Notes: generated by a model not told the origin, from the letters alone. 64,000 nt of DNA from Thaumasiovibrio sp047250365 (GCF_047250365.1 NZ_JBLBVL010000003.1:186001-250000), one strand, 5' to 3'. Positions 17,609-27,485 are shown, counted from the stretch's first letter. Program-made: numbers and translations.

Positions 17609-19420
17609 TTATTGAACTTGCGTTGACCACCAGGTATCGAGCCCGAGCGCATAATCAGCGCGAAGCGATGGCCGAGCAAACTTGTCCCAATAGGCAACCC
17701 AAAACGCATTCAGGTGCCACTTGGGAATAACAAAAAAATTCCATTGCAATACGCGATCGAGTGCAGGACCTAGCGCGGCCAGTGCTTCACCATCACCTTG
17801 CGACTCGGCAATGGTCATGGTGAGACTGTCGATAATTGGGTCTTGTACGCCTGCTGCGTTGTAGGTTGAATCGATGTAATTGGAGTGCCAAACGATGGTT
17901 AAACTGCCATCGGGGTAACGGTTGGCGTTGAAGCCACGATCGATCATGTCGTAGTCACGACTGCGCATACGGTTTACAAATTGGGCAGAGTCAACCATGC
18001 GAATGCGCATATCGATCCCGAGACGGCGTAAATTGGCTTGAAATGGGAGCGCGGTACGCTCTTGATCTGGCGTCGAAATCATCAGTTCAAATTGAAAATA
18101 CTGCCCAGTATCCTGATGTACCAGTTGCTGATTTTGAATCACCCATCCAGCGTCTTCTAAGAGATATTTCGCTTTGAGCAAGTTATTCCTGATCAGCCCA
18201 TCACCATCAGATATCGGCGGATTATACGTCTCTGTAAATAAGCGTGGGGGAAGCTGGTCAATAAATGGTGCAAGGTAATCTAACTCTGCGTCATTTGGCA
18301 GCCCTTTAGCCTCATAGGGGCTACTTTGAAAATAACTTCTATTTCTGCTGTATTGGCCATAAAAGAGGGCTTTATTCATCCATTCAAAATCAAAGGCGTA
18401 AGCGAGTGCCTCGCGGACTTTGGCATCTTGGAAAAGCGTGCGTTCGGTATTGAACACCAAGGCAGACATGGCTTGCGGAATGGAGTGTGGGATGGTTTCA
18501 GTGATGATATCGCCACGTTCAAATGGCGGTCCTTGATAAAGTGTGGCCCAGTTCTTCGCCGAGGACTCGGAGCGAAAATCATATTCACCTGCTTTGAACG
18601 CTTCTAATGCGACATTGCTATCGCGATAGTAGTCATAAATGATTTGCTGAAAGTTATATCGGCCCTTGTTAACGGGAAGATCTTTTGCCCAGTAGTTATC
18701 AACGAGCTGATAGGTGACCTGTTGCCCGAGCTTATAATCAGCAATGTAGTATGCTCCACTGCCAATCGGGGGAGTAATGGCGGGTTCGCTAAAGTCTTTA
18801 CCTGCCCAGTAATGGGAAGGCAGGACGGGAAGGGTGAGTAGGCCGAATAATTTCTCTTTATCGGGCTCTTGTAATGTGATGATGAGTCGATGCGCATGTT
18901 CGGCTGTAACGCGTATATCTTCATAGTACTTTCGAAACTGTGGTACGCCTTCGGTCATAAACTTATCAAAGCTAAACACAAAGTCATCCGCGGTGATAGG
19001 TATATCATCATGAAAACGCGCAGAGGGGTTGATGTCGACCGCAATCCAATCCCAACTGTCACTGTACTCGGCTTGGGTCGCAATGAGGGGGTAGTAGACT
19101 CCGAGCTCATCCTCAGATGCCAAAAATAAGGCATCATAAAGCTCACCACTGCGGCTGGCGGCGACACCCCGAGAGGCATAGCGATTAAAATTGTCAAAGG
19201 TACCAATGGTGGCAAGTTTAATAGTGCCTCCCTTTGGTGCCTCTGGATTAACGTAATTAAAGTGGTCAAAGTCAGCGTGATATTTGGGCTCCGTGTGCAT
19301 GGATAGCGCATGACTGATCACGGTATGGTCAGGTTTTTCAATAATGGGCGCGGCGCTATCTGCTGCATAAGAGATAAAAGGTGCCATTAGGCTGAAGATG
19401 GCCAGCACGATGTACTTCAT
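17609..19420 (-). CDS. yejA: Periplasmic peptide-binding protein YejA
   Basis: 603-residue family-5 solute-binding protein with a signal peptide ending near ISYAAD. Typical YejA stretches are EAPKGGTIKLATIGTFDNFN, the segment ITADDFVFSFDKF, and SPYEAKGLPNDAELDYL. It brings oligopeptides to YejBE. First gene of a minus-strand yejABEF operon in the canonical order. Confidence 0.93.
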   Translation of the reverse strand: MKYIVLAIFSLMAPFISYAADSAAPIIEKPDHTVISHALSMHTEPKYHADFDHFNYVNPEAPKGGTIKLATIGTFDNFNRYASRGVAASRSGELYDALFLASEDELGVYYPLIATQAEYSDSWDWIAVDINPSARFHDDIPITADDFVFSFDKFMTEGVPQFRKYYEDIRVTAEHAHRLIITLQEPDKEKLFGLLTLPVLPSHYWAGKDFSEPAITPPIGSGAYYIADYKLGQQVTYQLVDNYWAKDLPVNKGRYNFQQIIYDYYRDSNVALEAFKAGEYDFRSESSAKNWATLYQGPPFERGDIITETIPHSIPQAMSALVFNTERTLFQDAKVREALAYAFDFEWMNKALFYGQYSRNRSYFQSSPYEAKGLPNDAELDYLAPFIDQLPPRLFTETYNPPISDGDGLIRNNLLKAKYLLEDAGWVIQNQQLVHQDTGQYFQFELMISTPDQERTALPFQANLRRLGIDMRIRMVDSAQFVNRMRSRDYDMIDRGFNANRYPDGSLTIVWHSNYIDSTYNAAGVQDPIIDSLTMTIAESQGDGEALAALGPALDRVLQWNFFVIPKWHLNAFWVAYWDKFARPSLRADYALGLDTWWSTQVQ

Positions 19421-19674
19421 TTGCTATCCCTGTATTAATTTAAGATGTGTGCTTAACATTAACTATACGACTAAATGTAGTTCACTTTCTAGTAAGCTGT
19501 TGTATTTATTCTATTACTTTACGGCTTCATTTGGGGTTTTATTGCGGTGTAGGGTGAGTGGTTTTACGTAGTCAAAAGGGCGGGTAGAGAAGGCGCGACA
19601 AAACCACCTTGTGTTGACACATAGTGTGGTGAAATGAAGTAAACTTAGTGGGAATAGATTGTAGTGAGAGCATT

Positions 19675-20439
19675 ATGCGTTTTTTTATTTCTTTCTTAAT
19701 GGTAGTGGCCCTGACGGGGTGTCAGATAGAGATTTCATCAGGAAATGATTGTCGTCGCACAACCGACAAATACTCGGGTTACCGTGTTGATGTGTATCAG
19801 CGTTATTTTAGTAGTACCCGTATAGAAAACGGGTATGACTCATCTAGAGGCTTTCTTAAACACTATACCTGTGGGCCGGCCAATTACCGCTTAACATCAA
19901 GTGTGGAGCGTTATGAGTACTATCGCCATGGCAGTCCTTATCGCGGTTATGCTGATTTAACGGACATCGAGTTTAGCCGTGATTCATCTGGGCAAGCCTT
20001 ATTTAAAACAAACACTTTGTTACAAAGTTCGAATGAAGCCTGGGTTCAAGATGAAGGGCGCGTGAAAGGAAAAGAGCTGACCACTCGTCGTTGGTATAAA
20101 GCGCGCTTTAGTGGTGGTGTGGTTCGAAGCGGTATGGTGGTCGTCAGTGATGAGAATAGCGACGAAGTATGGTCCGAAGCGACCTTCGTGCAGGGTAATA
20201 GCGAATTGGCTAAACAGAAGAACTATAACTCGAATACACAACAATACGACTGCGCTTGGTTAGAAAATGGTGTGGTTTTAGGTGCCGATTTAGGGTGTGC
20301 TGAAGAAGTGAATTTTGATGATATATATTTGAATACGCAAGTCGAGCTAGATGGCTACATTGGTAGTTTTCAAACAGATAAAACTGTCAGCTATTCCGTT
20401 GATAGTGACTGGTATTACAGAAAATTACAAATAAGGTAG
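19675..20439 (+). CDS. Hypothetical lipoprotein
   Basis: 254 residues from ATG 19675. The signal peptide MRFFISFLMVVALTGC ends in a lipobox LTGC (Cys16). The mature part is rich in Tyr, Ser and Arg (for example RYEYYRHGSPYRGYADL) and probably beta-rich. A GTG 27 nt upstream is in frame but would place a charged tail before the signal peptide. It is divergent from yejA and alone. I do not recognise a family. Confidence 0.78.
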   Translation: MRFFISFLMVVALTGCQIEISSGNDCRRTTDKYSGYRVDVYQRYFSSTRIENGYDSSRGFLKHYTCGPANYRLTSSVERYEYYRHGSPYRGYADLTDIEFSRDSSGQALFKTNTLLQSSNEAWVQDEGRVKGKELTTRRWYKARFSGGVVRSGMVVVSDENSDEVWSEATFVQGNSELAKQKNYNSNTQQYDCAWLENGVVLGADLGCAEEVNFDDIYLNTQVELDGYIGSFQTDKTVSYSVDSDWYYRKLQIR

Positions 20440-20587
20440 CTTCATTGCCCAAAATAGATAAACCTCTCGTTTTTATACTTTTTTACTATAAAATGACATC
20501 CATTGTTTAGTCCTTAAGACTAAACGTCGCTCTGTAGCCTTAAATGCTCTGCGAATTGTCAGAGCGCTATAGAGTTATCAATAATGG

Positions 20588-22288
20588 ATGTTAGATAGTG
20601 AGTATATGAGTAGTTCAAGTTCTATCCCTGTAAGAGTTGCACGTTGGTTTAGCAAGATTACCAACCGTATGATTGTCACCGTGTTGATCGGTGTTTGTAG
20701 TATTGGATTTTTGGGTTTTGAGGGGATCAGTGGTCTTCGCCAATCTAGCGACATTATTGAACATCTATTAGAAGATGAGATGACGCAGATTGTTGGGGCA
20801 AGCAAAATTTCGTATAACCTTGAGCATGTTAGATCGCATCTACTGCTGGCTTTACAACATGATGAAGATAGCCCGTTCTCGGATGCTCACGATCACCCGC
20901 TTTCGCACCATGTTCAGCAAGTTAATAGTAGCGTCATTGAAGTTGAGCGTATTGTTGGTGTTTTGTCTAGCGTGCAGTTGACGCAAGAAGAGCTGGTGGC
21001 GAAACAAGCCTTTGAAACCGTGTTGCGTCAAGTGCTTCAATCTGGCGTTACTCCTACATTGTCTAGCCTACAGCAAGAGGATTACTTTTTAGCCAATCAA
21101 CAGTTACTAGAGGTATTGAACCCGCAAGTTGATCAACTACAGACGCTGCTTAACAACTTTATTGAGATTAGCATTGCCGAAGGTCAACAAAGCTATATTG
21201 AGTCGAGAACTCTAGCGCGAGAGTTCTTCATCATGCTATCGGTGGTGATGGTGTTGTGCTCTGTGGGCCTAGTCGTTATCGCTTATATTACGATTCGTCG
21301 TTTTGTTTTTGCTATCGAACGTTTAGATCGTGCGTCTGAAGATATTGCGAATGGCAATTTAAAAAGTCGTGTTGAAATTGGTGGTAATGATGAGTTCACC
21401 ACTATTGCTCACTCAGTGAATAATATTGCAAATCGTTTTGAAGAAACGGTGAGCTTGATTAATCATAGTGCGCATCAATTAAGTGTTGCTTCAGAGCAAA
21501 GCAGTGTTGTTAGCCAACAAACCAGTGAAAATGTAATTACCCAGCAAGAACGTATTCATATGATCGCTTCAGCAGTTGAAGAGATGACCGCAACGGTAAA
21601 TGATGTTGCGTCAAATGCTGCATTGGCAGCAGAAGCATCGAAGCAGTCAGATGAATACGCGACCTCGGGTGGCCAGATTGTCAGTGAGGCGGTTGAACGT
21701 TCTGAGCATTTGGCGGAAGAGATGCGAAGTGCGCAAGCGGTGATCAATAAATTGGGTCAACACTCTAAAGATATTGGCGGCATTTTGGATGTTATTCGTG
21801 GTATCTCAGAGCAAACGAATCTGTTAGCACTTAACGCGGCGATAGAAGCCGCGCGAGCAGGGAGCCATGGGCGTGGCTTTGCGGTTGTTGCTGATGAAGT
21901 CAGGACGTTGGCACAACGCACCAATGACTCTACGCAAGAGATTCAAGTGATGATTCAGCGTTTGCAAGAGGGATGTACCCAAGCCATTGACCGAATGGAA
22001 ACGGGAAATGACTTCGCTGAACAAAGCGTTGCAAAAGTACAGCTAGCCGGCAGTGCTCTAGAGGAGATCACAGCAGCAGTGGCGCGTATTGCAGAGATGA
22101 ATCTACAGATTGCAACAGCGGCGGAGCAGCAAGCGGTCGTGACTTCTGAAGTGAACAATAATATTGCGTCTATAAATGAAATATCAGAACAAACAGCGTC
22201 AGGATCAACCCAGTCTCTGCAAGCATCGAAAGATATTTCAGCATTGACCGAGCGTTTGTCCAAAGAAGTCGAAAAGTTCGTCGTGTAG
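20588..22288 (+). CDS. Methyl-accepting chemotaxis protein
   Basis: 566-residue chemoreceptor. Two membrane helices (about residues 25-45 and 208-230) flank a mostly helical periplasmic domain of the four-helix-bundle type. A HAMP region follows (about 230-285, RRFVFAIERLDRASEDIANG). The signalling tip contains EQTNLLALNAAIEAARAG and GFAVVADEVRTLAQRT. There is no C-terminal NWETF-like CheR pentapeptide. ATG 20606 (MSSSSSIPVRV) is an equally plausible start. The ligand is unknown. Confidence 0.93.
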   Translation: MLDSEYMSSSSSIPVRVARWFSKITNRMIVTVLIGVCSIGFLGFEGISGLRQSSDIIEHLLEDEMTQIVGASKISYNLEHVRSHLLLALQHDEDSPFSDAHDHPLSHHVQQVNSSVIEVERIVGVLSSVQLTQEELVAKQAFETVLRQVLQSGVTPTLSSLQQEDYFLANQQLLEVLNPQVDQLQTLLNNFIEISIAEGQQSYIESRTLAREFFIMLSVVMVLCSVGLVVIAYITIRRFVFAIERLDRASEDIANGNLKSRVEIGGNDEFTTIAHSVNNIANRFEETVSLINHSAHQLSVASEQSSVVSQQTSENVITQQERIHMIASAVEEMTATVNDVASNAALAAEASKQSDEYATSGGQIVSEAVERSEHLAEEMRSAQAVINKLGQHSKDIGGILDVIRGISEQTNLLALNAAIEAARAGSHGRGFAVVADEVRTLAQRTNDSTQEIQVMIQRLQEGCTQAIDRMETGNDFAEQSVAKVQLAGSALEEITAAVARIAEMNLQIATAAEQQAVVTSEVNNNIASINEISEQTASGSTQSLQASKDISALTERLSKEVEKFVV

Positions 22289-22314
22289 TTAATTTGCTGG
22301 TATTCATGATAAGG

Positions 22315-22341
22315 AAAGCACAGTAATCACTGTGCTTTTTT
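22315..22341 (+). terminator. Rho-independent terminator of the chemoreceptor gene
   Basis: Stem AAAGCACAGT / ACTGTGCTTT with loop AATC and six T, 27 nt past the stop codon. Confidence 0.9.
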
Positions 22342-22414
22342 GTTCGTGTACGGTAAGTTAAATATGCAATGGAACTTAGCATTTATAATTGATGGTTAAC
22401 TTAAGGGAGCGTAA

Positions 22415-23014
22415 ATGATTGAGCTCGATAAGTATGAGGGCGTCATTTTTGATATGGACGGCACCTTAATAGACTCTATGCCAACACACTTATTGGCATG
22501 GGAAAAAACGGCGGAAAAGTATGGCTTTCCGTTTGAGCCTGAATGGTTTTATCAACTTGGTGGGACGCCAACCCATAAAACAGCACGTAAAATTCAAGTG
22601 GACTTGTCTGTTACTGTTCCTCTTGATTTGCTGATACAAAGCAAGGTCGCATTTTATGAGGCAATTGAAAACAAAGGCGAGTTGATCCCTGCCACTTATG
22701 AAGTGCTACTGCATTACGCTGAACAAAAGCCTATAGCGATAGGAACAGGCAGCCAACGTAAGCATGCTGAAGAATTGTTAGAAAGCCATAATCTGATGCA
22801 TTACTTTAATGCGATTGTTACCGCGAATGATGTTAAAGAGCATAAACCTCACCCAGAAACGTTTATTAAAGCAGCGACAGAGATGGGGTTAGTACCGAGT
22901 GCTTGTGTCGTTTTTGAGGATACTTGGCTAGGGGCTCAGGCTGCCAAGGCGGCGGGTATGGATTGTTACCTTGTACAGAGTGGAGAAATAACCCAATTTA
23001 TCCCAAGGGATTAA
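22415..23014 (+). CDS. HAD-superfamily sugar phosphatase (YqaB-like)
   Basis: 199 residues. HAD motif I is IFDMDGTLIDSMP with the Asp nucleophile. Motif II lies at IAIGTGSQ, the lysine is in VKEHKPHPETF, and motif IV is CVVFEDTWLGAQAA. The layout matches the beta-phosphoglucomutase/YqaB group, which hydrolyses small sugar phosphates such as fructose-1-phosphate. AAGGGAG precedes the ATG at 22415. It converges on the S-formylglutathione hydrolase gene with 7 nt between stops. Confidence 0.87.
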   Translation: MIELDKYEGVIFDMDGTLIDSMPTHLLAWEKTAEKYGFPFEPEWFYQLGGTPTHKTARKIQVDLSVTVPLDLLIQSKVAFYEAIENKGELIPATYEVLLHYAEQKPIAIGTGSQRKHAEELLESHNLMHYFNAIVTANDVKEHKPHPETFIKAATEMGLVPSACVVFEDTWLGAQAAKAAGMDCYLVQSGEITQFIPRD

Positions 23015-23021
23015 CCTTTGA

Positions 23022-23855
23022 TTAGGTGTTCAAGAACCTTGCATGATAACGCAGATGCTCTTCAATGAATGTTGCGATAAAGAAGTAGCTATGGTCGTAA
23101 CCATGTTGCATACGAAATGTTAGCGCCGAGCGCTGTTTGGCTTGAATCAAGAGCTTATTCGGCAATAGCTGTGTCGTTAGGTATTCATCCTGATCACCTT
23201 GGTCGATCAAAATAGGTAATAGGGCTTGCTGAGAGTCTATCAGCAGTGAAGCGTCGTACTGGTGCCACTGCTTTTCATCGTTGCCTAAGTAGTGAGTGAA
23301 TGCTTTCTTTCCCCAAGGGCTGCTACTTGGGTTGCATATTGGACTGAAAGCAGACACAGATTGATAACGATGTGGGTTCCTTAATCCAATCGTAAGTGCA
23401 CCATGTCCCCCCATTGAATGACCACAGATACTGCGTCGCTGATTAACGGGCAAAAATTGTTCTATGAGCATAGGCAGTTCTTCAACGATGTAATCATACA
23501 TTTGGTAGTGTTTATCCCAAGGCGGGTGGGTCGCATTAACATAAAAGCTAGCGCCTTGGCCAAGGTCGTAATCATTTACATCATCGATTCCGTCGCCTCG
23601 AGGACTGGTGTCTGGTATTGCCAATGCTATTCCCAGCTCGTTTGCAATACGCTGTGCTCCGGCTTTTTGAGAAAAGTTTTCGTCGGTGCAGGTGAGGCCA
23701 GATAGCCAATACACAACAGGTACACGTTGTTCATCACTGGCTTTTTCAGGAAGAAAAACGGAAACGGTCATCATACAATTCAACATGACAGAGTGATGTT
23801 GATAGCGACGTTGCTCGCCATTGAAGCAGCGCTGAGATGTGAGCAATTCCATCAT
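23022..23855 (-). CDS. fghA: S-formylglutathione hydrolase
   Basis: 277-residue esterase-fold enzyme. Hydrolyses S-formylglutathione to formate and glutathione in formaldehyde detoxification. Visible motifs are PVVYWLSGLTCTDENFSQKAG, the nucleophile elbow GHSMGGHGAL, and the catalytic Asp/His in GDQDEYL and HGYDHSYFF. It usually sits beside adhC (glutathione-dependent formaldehyde dehydrogenase); here no adhC is adjacent. Confidence 0.92.
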   Translation of the reverse strand: MMELLTSQRCFNGEQRRYQHHSVMLNCMMTVSVFLPEKASDEQRVPVVYWLSGLTCTDENFSQKAGAQRIANELGIALAIPDTSPRGDGIDDVNDYDLGQGASFYVNATHPPWDKHYQMYDYIVEELPMLIEQFLPVNQRRSICGHSMGGHGALTIGLRNPHRYQSVSAFSPICNPSSSPWGKKAFTHYLGNDEKQWHQYDASLLIDSQQALLPILIDQGDQDEYLTTQLLPNKLLIQAKQRSALTFRMQHGYDHSYFFIATFIEEHLRYHARFLNT

Positions 23856-24144
23856 AACTCCTAAACTAATAACGTTATCATTTAACCTAGGCAGGAATAG
23901 CTAGCTTGGCAATAATGGCAGTGACTTGTATATGAGATAGCAGTGTAGGCATCAATATCGCTTGCTGGGTTATCGATAGAAACCACTTTTACGTGGAGAT
24001 ATTTTGCTGTTCAAGTGGAAATTAATTTTGCAACGGGTGATGCTTGGCAGAAGGGGCTGTTTTATTGGTCGCAAAATTGATGGCGTCATTTGTTGGGTGT
24101 AGGTGGGCAGTGTAGCTTTTAGTATTTATGGCTAGGGATCGAGA

Positions 24145-25047
24145 ATGAAGATTTCATTACCACTCAAGGGTAAAACACGAACAAAAAAAAACGATATGTC
24201 AGAAGCGTTTGAGCGACAGTTGCAACAGTGGCTAGAGCAAGGCAAGCCGTTAGGAGCTATTTCCGCCGAAGACTTGGTTCATGTCGTGGGTGGCGAGGTT
24301 GACCAAGCACGACAGCTGCTTGAACAACTACAGCAGAAACAAGACAATGAGACAGCCGATAGTCAGCAGGAAGTGTGTGCGAAATTGATTGATGAGGTAT
24401 TGAATCAAACGAGTTCGCAGCTCGCCGCATTATTTGGTAGTCAGTTACAACATCACCTTGCTGAGAAGGTTCAGGAAGCAGAAAAAGTACGAGAGCTTCA
24501 CCAACAAAGAGTGTCCCAATATGCCAATGCAAACGCTGAATTGCAGCGCGCAGTTGAAATGGCTAAAGTAAAAAATAGCGCATTGGAGCAAGAAGTCACT
24601 GAGTTGACCAACCAGTTAGCCAATGAAGAGGAGCAACGTAAAAAAGCAGAGGTTAATTGCGTCGTTATGTCCAATTCTGTGTCGGAGCAGCAAAAACGAA
24701 TAGAGCAATTAGAAGGCGAACTCGAATCAAGTAGTGATGCGCAAAATCAGCAATATAAATATTTATCTGAGCAACATCAGCGTCAGCTGACGTCTTTGCA
24801 GACGGAATATCAAAAACTGAAGCAGATTCAGTTGCAGGCACAAGAATCAAAACTCGAGACTAAACAAGCTGAGATTGAAGCGTTGAAGTCGAAGCTAGCA
24901 GCGGCTGAGGCGACACTCAAAGCATCCAATAATGCTCTATCAATGGCAAATGGGAGAGCGGATAAAGCCGAGGAGGCACTGGAAGAAGCGCAATTGAAAG
25001 TGATTGAGGTCAATGAGATGAAGTTTAACCAGTCAGAAATGGCGTAA
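24145..25047 (+). CDS. Coiled-coil protein with a KfrA-like N-terminal region
   Basis: 300 residues. Residues 18-70 look like a small helical domain (LEQGKPLGAISAEDLVHVVG, then GEVDQARQLLEQLQQ) reminiscent of the KfrA-type DNA-binding N terminus. Residues from about 85 to the end are almost entirely coiled coil, rich in Gln, Glu, Ala and Lys with heptad spacing. KfrA proteins are plasmid-borne DNA-binding proteins that organise the nucleoid or plasmid. The match is by pattern only. No partner gene is adjacent. Confidence 0.7.
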   Translation: MKISLPLKGKTRTKKNDMSEAFERQLQQWLEQGKPLGAISAEDLVHVVGGEVDQARQLLEQLQQKQDNETADSQQEVCAKLIDEVLNQTSSQLAALFGSQLQHHLAEKVQEAEKVRELHQQRVSQYANANAELQRAVEMAKVKNSALEQEVTELTNQLANEEEQRKKAEVNCVVMSNSVSEQQKRIEQLEGELESSSDAQNQQYKYLSEQHQRQLTSLQTEYQKLKQIQLQAQESKLETKQAEIEALKSKLAAAEATLKASNNALSMANGRADKAEEALEEAQLKVIEVNEMKFNQSEMA

Positions 25048-25176
25048 TTTGACATAACGTCGACCTTAACATTGGAAAGACTTAGACTGAGTCAGTAACC
25101 ATTAGGTGCTGACTTTTTATCTACTAGGCTGCATAACCTCCTCGATAAAAAGACAAGCCGATGAGTCTGGTTGTAT

Positions 25177-25383
25177 CTAATTGATATATTTCTTTTTATA
25201 GTCTGATGCTTTTGCGAATAGCGTCAGTGGTAACACCATGCTAATCAGCCCAAACCCAAATGATAAGTTGTTGTGTGCCAATAACAGATAGGCACTAAAT
25301 ATAAAAATGAATAAGCATAGCAATAGTAAAAGTTGGTGTATTTTGGGATAAGTGTGAGAAAACTTAGCGTAGGCTCTAATCAT
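25177..25383 (-). CDS. Small two-helix membrane protein
   Basis: 68 residues with two hydrophobic helices (LLLLLCLFIFIFSAYLLLA and FGFGLISMVLPLTLFA) and a lysine-rich end (DYKKKYIN). No clear ribosome site precedes the ATG. No family recognised; it could be a chance frame, but the helix-turn-helix membrane layout is coherent. Confidence 0.5.
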   Translation of the reverse strand: MIRAYAKFSHTYPKIHQLLLLLCLFIFIFSAYLLLAHNNLSFGFGLISMVLPLTLFAKASDYKKKYIN

Positions 25384-25785
25384 AATACTTTTTTGTTCTA
25401 TCCATGATCAATTCTAATGTTGGCAGTATACGGCAGTTAAGCTATTGATGAAAACGCCAATAAAAGCAATGAGTGATACTTCTCCCAAATTCACATGGCC
25501 ATCTCATGTCTTTTTCTCACCTTTTTGAGTTAAATCGCATTCCTTGTTGCAATTATTGACATTCATTTGTGAATAAAAACCGTGACTTAACGTATGCTGT
25601 CTGCGACTGTGTCATGTGTGCACATCGTTGCTTATTGGTTTAATGGTGTCGAGTGTTAAAGAAGCGCGTTGGTTTATGTTTAATGAATTTAATGCGGTAT
25701 CTAAGAAATGTAGCGGCGCTTATCTCTCATTGTCATTGCATCAAGGTAGAATACCAACGCCATTCGCAGTAGCATAGCCTAAGAC
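25384..25785. other. Intergenic region upstream of the CSS-Lol-like block
   Basis: About 400 bases without a gene. It probably carries the promoter of the genes starting at 25786. A palindrome TGTGCACA sits near 25618. I looked for a cyclic-di-GMP riboswitch consensus because of the CSS proteins downstream and did not see one. Confidence 0.5.
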
Positions 25786-26610
25786 ATGAGGAAATTTGTT
25801 GATTATGACAGAATGAAAAAGCGTAGTATATTTTATAATCTAGCAGCCATTTTCTTATATACGGCAATATTAGGTTCATTGTATCAGGTAATGAATGGAT
25901 ATAACCGTGTAGAAAAACAATTAATGGATGCCATTGCTCGTATTGATGGGCAGTTGTCTTCTATTGAGCAGCATTTATATCAGTTAGATGTCGTTGAAGG
26001 GTGTTCGAAACAAGAGGTTATATTGCTCGACCAGGAGGTGTTTCGTCACGAGAGTATTCGAGCCTTGGCGATTGGTGATCCTGACGATCTAGATGGTTTT
26101 TTTTGCACTAACTTTGGATCTTTTAAAAATCGACTAAATGAAACGTTTTTTACGTCAGTTTTTCAAGGAGAGTTGGTGCTCGCACTAAGCCAGTATCCTA
26201 ACCGCTACCATGACAGGTCATTAATGTTTGGGATTAATGTTGGTGGTAATTATCTGATTGCAATAATAAATCCTGAAATTGTTTTGGGCTGGTGGATTGA
26301 GCCGTTAAAAACAGATGTGAATGTTTCATGGGCTCTAAAAGGGGAGTCAAGCGTATTACTTACACGGCTTGGTGAAGCCAATACTGTACCAACTATTATG
26401 CTCGGACAAAAACATCAAATAGAAGTAACCCAAGAATCGGCGCAGTACCCTTATCAACTTGTGGCCGCAATGCCAGTGGCAAAGGTATGGTGGGATGTTA
26501 TTCAATTTATGCAGCGTTTAGTCATTGTTTCTTTCTTTTTTGTCATTCTGATGTCGGTGCTTATTGCCGTTTTGGTAAGAAAACAGCATAAGGATAAAAA
26601 TGAAGATTAG
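25786..26610 (+). CDS. CSS-domain membrane sensor lacking an EAL domain (1)
   Basis: 274 residues: membrane helix (about 17-36), periplasmic domain, second helix (about 243-266), then a short tail RKQHKDKNED. The periplasmic part resembles the CSS domain of EAL phosphodiesterases: C73 (EGCSKQE) and C107 (FFCTNFGSF) 34 residues apart, with RALAIGD between. In the E. coli CSS-type enzyme PdeC these cysteines form a regulatory disulfide. Here there is no EAL or any other output domain. It overlaps the next gene by 11 nt. ATG 25813 is an alternative start. Confidence 0.75.
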   Translation: MRKFVDYDRMKKRSIFYNLAAIFLYTAILGSLYQVMNGYNRVEKQLMDAIARIDGQLSSIEQHLYQLDVVEGCSKQEVILLDQEVFRHESIRALAIGDPDDLDGFFCTNFGSFKNRLNETFFTSVFQGELVLALSQYPNRYHDRSLMFGINVGGNYLIAIINPEIVLGWWIEPLKTDVNVSWALKGESSVLLTRLGEANTVPTIMLGQKHQIEVTQESAQYPYQLVAAMPVAKVWWDVIQFMQRLVIVSFFFVILMSVLIAVLVRKQHKDKNED

Positions 26611-27409
26611 TCGCCGTTTTTTACTGATTAGTAGTATGTCCCTCCTTATCGTAGGGCTATACAGCTTATCCCTTCACTATATTATGGCTTCGAGTGGAAA
26701 AAAAATGGAGGCAGCAGCACTCGCTGCAGTGCGATCTCTAGATAAAAAAATCGATCAAGTGGTCGATGAAATATACGCGTTACCTGTTGATGTGAACTGT
26801 GCTGCTAGTAAGATCGATGAATATAAGGGCTATGCATACCGTAGTACATTAATTCGAGCAACTGGAATTGCTATGGTGAGCGATATAGAAACGTATATTT
26901 GTTCAGTGTATGGCCAGATTTATCGGCCATCAGAGCCTCCACTTTGGAACGTTGCATCTCGTCGAGATGTGCATATTGGAACCAGCCTAAATACCGATTA
27001 CTTCCCAGAAACGTCATTTGTCGTGATTAAAGAGAGTGGCAATGTACTTAGGTTCGCTTATGTGAATCCTAAATACGTGCTGGGTCACTGGATTATGCCA
27101 AAATTGGACTTTGCCACTTATCGTTTCTATTTAGGGAGGAAAAGACAGCCTCTATACGAAAAGGAACAGCTATCGTCCCCGTCTGGGTTGATGAGTAAGT
27201 TGATGAGTAAAGAGATAGCACGGCAAGTAAAATCATCCAGATTTCCCTTTAGAGTTGGAGTGAGTTTGTCGTATGGTTACTTAACGAAGGCTGCATTCAT
27301 TCTTCTGCTGAAATGGGTGGCATTGGCACTGGTTTCCGTACTTTTACTGGCTGTGTTCTTTTTTAGCCTGCGTAGTTTAAAAGCAAAATCTGATCAATTT
27401 GATGAATAG
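26600..27409 (+). CDS. CSS-domain membrane sensor lacking an EAL domain (2)
   Basis: 269 residues, a diverged tandem paralogue of the gene before it. It has the same order: helix (7-29), periplasmic CSS-like domain, helix (about 234-256), short tail. C67 (DVNCAAS) and C101 (TYICSVYG) are again exactly 34 residues apart. Both proteins share a later G(W/H)WI segment (VLGWWIEP and VLGHWIMP). No EAL domain follows. The start overlaps the upstream stop. Confidence 0.75.
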   Translation: MKISRRFLLISSMSLLIVGLYSLSLHYIMASSGKKMEAAALAAVRSLDKKIDQVVDEIYALPVDVNCAASKIDEYKGYAYRSTLIRATGIAMVSDIETYICSVYGQIYRPSEPPLWNVASRRDVHIGTSLNTDYFPETSFVVIKESGNVLRFAYVNPKYVLGHWIMPKLDFATYRFYLGRKRQPLYEKEQLSSPSGLMSKLMSKEIARQVKSSRFPFRVGVSLSYGYLTKAAFILLLKWVALALVSVLLLAVFFFSLRSLKAKSDQFDE

Positions 27410-27485
27410 GGTTAAGAATGTTACGGCTAGCGAGGGCCTTACTTTTTGGTTGGTAATGAATTGATAGGTAGATATTTTGATTAAA

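Noticed and set aside
20546..20565. Short inverted repeat GCTCTG/CAGAGC before the chemoreceptor
   Set aside because: Only six base pairs and no U tract.
25384..25785. Cyclic-di-GMP riboswitch upstream of the CSS genes
   Set aside because: The conserved GEMM segments were not found.
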